Shown here one piece after another: positions 9,433-12,572 of a DNA stretch of 12,572 bases. The stretch is from an uncultured Planctomycetia bacterium (GTDB lineage Bacteria; Planctomycetota; UBA1135; GCA-002686595). The stretch lies in contig CALKYE010000089.1 of assembly GCA_938003765.1 (NCBI GenBank), forward strand, positions 1 to 12,572. The letters run 5' to 3'. Within the stretch, counting starts at the first letter, position 1; each line of letters begins with the position of its first letter. The notes beneath the pieces were generated by a model. It had not been told where the DNA came from, made no database searches, and saw nothing but the letters and a program-made list of their open reading frames with translations. The translations under genes were made by a program, and so were the position numbers.

Positions 9433-10152
9433 CTAGTTCTGCGCGCGCGCTGGCGTTCCGCGCCGCGCGAGCAGCAACACGCCCACACCGAGGGCGCACA
9501 ACTCGATCCAGGGATGCACGCTCACGCGCGAGAAGTCGCCGCGCCACACGATCAGCGCCTGGTAGAGGTAGGGCAGCCACGCGCCGATCGCGAGCGTCCA
9601 GCCGTTGCGCACCGAGATCAGCGGCGTCGGCTCGAGCGTCGGCACGGCCTCGCCGCGCGCCTCGAGCTCGCGGTCGATGGCGTCCAGCTCGCTCGCCGCG
9701 CGGTCGACCAGCCGCTGGTTCTCGCGCAGCGCGCGGTACTCCTCCTGGAGCGCCCACAGGTTGAACACCACGGCCACGAGCCCGACCAGGAAGTGCCACG
9801 CGGGCGAGATCCCGAAGCCCTTGGCGCTGTATCCCAGGACTCCGGTGGCGACCAGGGCCGAGGCGCCGATGCCGGCGAGCGGGTAGGCGCGCTTGCGCGC
9901 GAAGAACTGGTTGAGCTCCTCGAGGAGCTGCGGCTCGAGCTGGCGCGAGCGGATCGCCTCGCGCAGCACTCGGCCCGTGACCAGCATGAACAGGATCACG
10001 AGCGTGTGGACGCCGACGCCCAGGCAGGCGGTGAACAGTCCGGCCCACAGGTGCTTGCTGCTGCCGTCGAAGAACACGCCCAGCAGCAGAGTCGCCAGGA
10101 GCGCCGGCGCGAGCAGGAGCGCGCCGACCAGGAAGTAGTGCCACATCCGCAT
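9433..10152 (-). CDS. uncharacterised membrane protein with about six helices
   Basis: 239 residues; no family was recognised. Predicted helices by eye: 6-27, 36-60, 92-110, 118-136, 184-203 and 215-230. A strongly charged helical stretch (about 135-170, rich in Glu and Arg) may form a short coiled coil on one membrane face. Another basic/acidic segment (61-90) joins helices two and three. Histidines fall in or near helices: His5 (WHYFLVG), His34, His49 (GVHTLVILF), His120 (WHFLVG) and His213. The WH-FLVG motif occurs twice, at 4-10 and 119-124. The ATG at 10152 begins just before helix one; an upstream extension of the frame is only Arg-rich shadow sequence. The gene ends 19 bases before the cytochrome gene and starts 45 bases after the glycosyltransferase stop, so co-expression with both is likely. 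The function is open. Confidence 0.8.
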   Translation of the reverse strand: MRMWHYFLVGALLLAPALLATLLLGVFFDGSSKHLWAGLFTACLGVGVHTLVILFMLVTGRVLREAIRSRQLEPQLLEELNQFFARKRAYPLAGIGASALVATGVLGYSAKGFGISPAWHFLVGLVAVVFNLWALQEEYRALRENQRLVDRAASELDAIDRELEARGEAVPTLEPTPLISVRNGWTLAIGAWLPYLYQALIVWRGDFSRVSVHPWIELCALGVGVLLLARRGTPARAQN

Positions 10153-10196
10153 GGAACCCGCAGGGTACCGCAGCGCGGCGCCTCTTCGCGTGCGCG

Positions 10197-11285
10197 CTAG
10201 CGCGTAGACGCGGCCGCTGCGGCGCCCTGCGCGAGCGCGAGCACGGCCGCAGGCTCGATCGAGCGCATGCACAGCGGGCCGTCGGCGCGCCGGCAGCTCC
10301 GCTCCAGGCACGGAGCGCAATCGAGCGCGAGCGGGCTCCGCACGACGCGGTGCGGACTTGCGCCGCGCGCGCTGGGCTCGGCCACGGGCCACGGGCCGGT
10401 GCGCAGGTGCGACTGCGGTCCGGCGAGCACGACCACGCGCAGTCCGCAGGCCGCCGCGAGGTGCGTGGGGCCCGTGTCGGGTCCGACGTAGCACGCTCCG
10501 CGCTCGGCGGCGGCGCTGAACAGTGCGGCGAGCTGCCGCAAGCCGCGTTGCGCGACCCAGTGGGCGACGCGCGGCTCGGCGCGCAAGTGCTCGGCGGCGG
10601 CGTGGCCCTGGGCCTCTTCGCTCGGACCGCTGAGGAGCAGGACGCGCCAGCCAGCGGCTGCTGAATCGCGTGCGAGCTCGAGCGCGCGTTCGAGCGGCCA
10701 GGCGCGCACGTCGCGTTCGTCGGAGAGCTGCACGATCAACGGCGCCGCATCCGTCCCGCAGCGCGCATCCAACTCGCGTCGACCGCGCTCGAGTTCGTCG
10801 GCGCCGAGCGCCGGATCCCGCCGCAACTCACGCGAGCCGCACAGGTGCTCGACCAGCGCCCGGGTGCGGTCCATGGCGTGCTCCTCCGACGGCGACAGCG
10901 CTTCGGCGAACTCCGTCATCGCCAGCCACGCTCCGCGTTCGCGCCAGTCGCGCGGGGCGACGCCGACGCGCCGCGGCGCGCCGCTGACGAGCGTCGCCAG
11001 GGCGCTCTTGTAGTTGCCTTGCGCGTCCACGGCGAGCTGCGGCGCGAGCGAGGCGAGTTCGCGCTGCAAGGCGAGCCAGGCCGACGCTCCGCCTCGGCGC
11101 TCGAAGCGCACGATGCGGTCGAGTCCGCCCAGGCCGTCGAGCAGGCCCGCGAACTCGCTCTGAACGACCCACGCCAGGCGCGCGCGGGGGAAGCGCTCGC
11201 GCAGCGCGTGGAACAGCGGCAGCGCGAGCACGACGTCGCCCAGGTGCGAGAGGCGGACCAGGGCGATGCTCGTCGGATCGTTCAC
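10197..11285 (-). CDS. glycosyltransferase family 9 protein (ADP-heptose:LPS heptosyltransferase-like)
   Basis: 362 residues, the usual length. Family 9 enzymes transfer heptose (or another sugar) from a nucleotide donor onto the lipopolysaccharide inner core at the cytoplasmic face. Visible signs: the N-terminal IALVRLSHLGDVVLALP at 7-23, with the conserved Asp17 of the LGD turn; AVDAQGNYKSALAT at 85-98 in the acceptor half; RAWPLER at 194-200 at the donor-domain entry; the donor-binding motif YVGPDTGPTHLAAACG at 266-281 with Asp270; and a Cys-rich tail CAPCLERSC at 323-331 with CM at 339-340, common in WaaC/WaaF-type members. The WaaC-type lysine before WP appears replaced by Arg194. The start is GTG; no ATG lies in frame before the upstream stop, and this start gives the normal family N-terminus. 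It is the first gene of the minus-strand run. Whether it matches WaaC, WaaF or WaaQ cannot be settled here. Confidence 0.9.
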   Translation of the reverse strand: MNDPTSIALVRLSHLGDVVLALPLFHALRERFPRARLAWVVQSEFAGLLDGLGGLDRIVRFERRGGASAWLALQRELASLAPQLAVDAQGNYKSALATLVSGAPRRVGVAPRDWRERGAWLAMTEFAEALSPSEEHAMDRTRALVEHLCGSRELRRDPALGADELERGRRELDARCGTDAAPLIVQLSDERDVRAWPLERALELARDSAAAGWRVLLLSGPSEEAQGHAAAEHLRAEPRVAHWVAQRGLRQLAALFSAAAERGACYVGPDTGPTHLAAACGLRVVVLAGPQSHLRTGPWPVAEPSARGASPHRVVRSPLALDCAPCLERSCRRADGPLCMRSIEPAAVLALAQGAAAAASTR

Positions 11286-11397
11286 GCTGGATGGGGGAGG
11301 CTTGCGGCGCGCCGTGCGGCGCGGTGGGATGCCGCGCGATGCAGCGGCGTCACTCTATCCGTCGGTGCGCGCGCCACGGGGCGTCCGAGGCGGCGCA
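11286..11397. promoter_or_regulatory. divergent intergenic region
   Basis: These 112 bases separate the oppositely directed glycosyltransferase and sensor genes, so they should hold promoters for both and possibly shared control sites. No clear -35/-10 pair was seen on either strand. The only symmetric element noticed is the eight-base palindrome at 11306-11313, which is expected by chance in such GC-rich DNA. Confidence 0.45.
11387..11390 (+). promoter_or_regulatory. Shine-Dalgarno site for the sensor gene
   Basis: GAGG lies seven bases before the GTG at 11398. It is the reason for choosing that start over an in-frame GTG further upstream at 11365. Confidence 0.6.
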
Positions 11398-12572
11398 GTG
11401 ATCCGGCGCATCGCCACCAAGCTGCTGCTGGCCGTGCTCGCGGCGGTCGTGCTGCCGTTCCTCGCCTTCGCGGTGTTCGTCGACCACGAGATGGCGGGGC
11501 GACTGTCCAAGGACGTGGTGCTCTACTCGCTCAAGGGCATCGCCGCGGACCTGGCGCTGCGCGTCGACCGCGACGTCGAGGAGTGGAACTCGAGCATCGC
11601 GTTGCTCGCCGCGGATCCGGGCTGCTACCTCGCGATCGACGAGGCCTGGCGCGACGAGGCCGGCGAACTCGAGGGTGAGAGCGCAGAGGACCGGCGCCTC
11701 ATGCGCAAGACGCAGATCGATCAGTTCAACCACTGGATCGCGGCCAAGCGCGGCTACGACCTGTTCCTGCTGGTCGACTCCGAGGGTCGTTTCGTCGCGG
11801 CGAGCACGGTGGGGCGTTCCGGGCTGGGCTTCGCGCCCGAGGTCAACGCCGCGCTTCAGTCGCGCTCGTATGCGCGCGAGGTGTGGTTCGAGGCCGCGAA
11901 GGCCGGCCGCACGCACCGCGTCGACCAGATCTCGAGCGCGCAGTGCGGACTGCTCCCGCCGCGGCGCCCGCTCACTCCGCTGCACCCCGAGAACTTCCAC
12001 ATCGGCTTCTCCGCGCCCATCGCGTGGCCGCGCGACGAGCTTCGACCGGAGCGTTCCGAGCGCTTCGTCGGCGCCGTCTTCGCGCTCGTGAACTGGAGCC
12101 ACGTGCAAGAGGAGCTCGACAACCCCGAGGTGCTGCGCAGCTACTTCCAGGGGCTCGTCGGACCCGACGAGTTCCCCTCGGCCTACGGTTGGATCTGGAA
12201 GAGCGACGCGGACACGATCCTCGCGCACGCGCGGCCGGAGCTGTACGGGCAGCGCGTTTCGCAGCCGCCCATCGCCCTGCCGGAGATGACCGCGGCCGCG
12301 CTCGCTTCGCCTTGGGGGCTGTATCCCGAGTACAGCTTCGACGGCAAGCGCAAGAACGCCGCGTTCCGTCGCACGCGCGGCTACGACGAGGGCGGCTTCG
12401 GCTGGATCGTCGGCGTGGGCATCGACAACGACGACATCTTCCGGCCCGTGCGCGAGCTGCGCGCGCTCTTGTTCAAGGCCACGCTGGCGGTGCTGCTCGT
12501 CAGCGTGCTGTGGACGATGGTGATCGCGCGCCGCACGACGCAGCCGATCCTCGCGCTGCGCGAGCACGTGCA
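11398..12572 (+). CDS. membrane sensor protein with Cache-type periplasmic domain and HAMP start (C-terminus cut by window edge)
   Basis: 391 residues are visible and the gene runs off the right edge. Helix one (about 9-28) follows a basic start (MIRRIATK). A large extracytoplasmic domain spans about 30-355, then helix two (about 357-376) and the beginning of a HAMP linker (RRTTQPILALREHV, 378-391). The periplasmic part has double-Cache features: a long N-terminal helix (34-70), then a first sensing lobe with YDLFLLVDSEGRFVAAST at 120-137, and a second with WIWKSDADTILAHARPELYG at 265-284 and a closing GWIVGVGIDNDDIF at 335-348. Cache domains usually bind small molecules such as amino or organic acids. 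The output domain lies outside the window, so this could be a histidine kinase, cyclase, phosphatase or chemoreceptor. It is transcribed away from the minus-strand run, and a regulatory link to that run is only possible, not shown. Confidence 0.85.
   Translation, partial: MIRRIATKLLLAVLAAVVLPFLAFAVFVDHEMAGRLSKDVVLYSLKGIAADLALRVDRDVEEWNSSIALLAADPGCYLAIDEAWRDEAGELEGESAEDRRLMRKTQIDQFNHWIAAKRGYDLFLLVDSEGRFVAASTVGRSGLGFAPEVNAALQSRSYAREVWFEAAKAGRTHRVDQISSAQCGLLPPRRPLTPLHPENFHIGFSAPIAWPRDELRPERSERFVGAVFALVNWSHVQEELDNPEVLRSYFQGLVGPDEFPSAYGWIWKSDADTILAHARPELYGQRVSQPPIALPEMTAAALASPWGLYPEYSFDGKRKNAAFRRTRGYDEGGFGWIVGVGIDNDDIFRPVRELRALLFKATLAVLLVSVLWTMVIARRTTQPILALREHV

Noticed and set aside
7767..9764. 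665-codon plus-strand frame opposite the cytochrome gene
   Set aside because: Composition is biased and without motifs, and the opposite strand encodes a clear haem protein.
10153..10494. 114-residue N-terminal extension of the six-helix membrane protein
   Set aside because: The extra part is Arg-rich and overlaps the glycosyltransferase gene; helix one begins right after the ATG at 10152.
11306..11313. Palindrome in the divergent gap as an operator
   Set aside because: A single eight-base GC palindrome is expected by chance at this composition.
11350..12567. 405-codon minus-strand frame opposite the sensor gene
   Set aside because: Product is low-complexity with no domain; the plus frame has a good Shine-Dalgarno, membrane helices and Cache/HAMP features.

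Overview
The window is very GC-rich (about 70% by eye) and densely coded. Eight genes run one after another on the minus strand (positions 1 to 11285). A ninth points the other way from a 112-base gap at the right end. Several features suggest a high-GC member of the Planctomycetota or a near relative. The main one is a paired 'planctomycete-type' cytochrome (PSD/DUF1587-DUF1595-DUF1592-DUF1588-DUF1585) and a Tat-exported DUF1552 protein. The outer-membrane-related genes (family 9 glycosyltransferase, lipoprotein-type ABC transporter) show a diderm cell. Myxococcota, Verrucomicrobiota and Acidobacteriota also carry DUF1552/DUF1592 pairs, so the phylum call is an inference.

Layout in the direction of minus-strand transcription: a GT9 heptosyltransferase-like enzyme (11285-10197); an unrecognised six-helix membrane protein with a charged cytoplasmic-type linker (10152-9433); a secreted cytochrome with two CxxCH haem sites and a probable carbohydrate-binding-type insert (9413-7152); a Tat-signal DUF1552 protein (7113-5800); galactokinase galK (5633-4410); then an ABC export cassette. 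The cassette has a LolD/MacB-type ATPase (4338-3625), a double-FtsX permease (3628-1115) and an AttH/CrtC-like lipocalin-fold probable lipoprotein cut by the window edge (1115-1). On the plus strand, 11398-12572 encodes the N-terminal part of a membrane sensor (two helices around a large Cache-type periplasmic domain, then the start of a HAMP domain).

The ABC cassette matches the known AttEFGH-type arrangement, with the two permease halves fused. Its genes are translationally coupled: the ATPase and permease overlap by four bases (GTGA), the permease and lipocalin by one (TGATG), and internal Shine-Dalgarno sites precede both downstream starts. The cytochrome and DUF1552 genes are 38 bases apart. 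The membrane gene is 19 bases upstream of the cytochrome gene, so these three look like one transcription unit, perhaps also including the glycosyltransferase. galK has larger gaps on both sides (166 and 71 bases) and may be expressed separately.

No RNA gene, insertion sequence, CRISPR array, integrase or convincing terminator was seen. Nothing here is clearly a new defence or mobile system. The observations most worth a second look are the histidine-bearing membrane protein beside the dihaem cytochrome/DUF1552 pair, and the compact ABC-lipocalin cassette.
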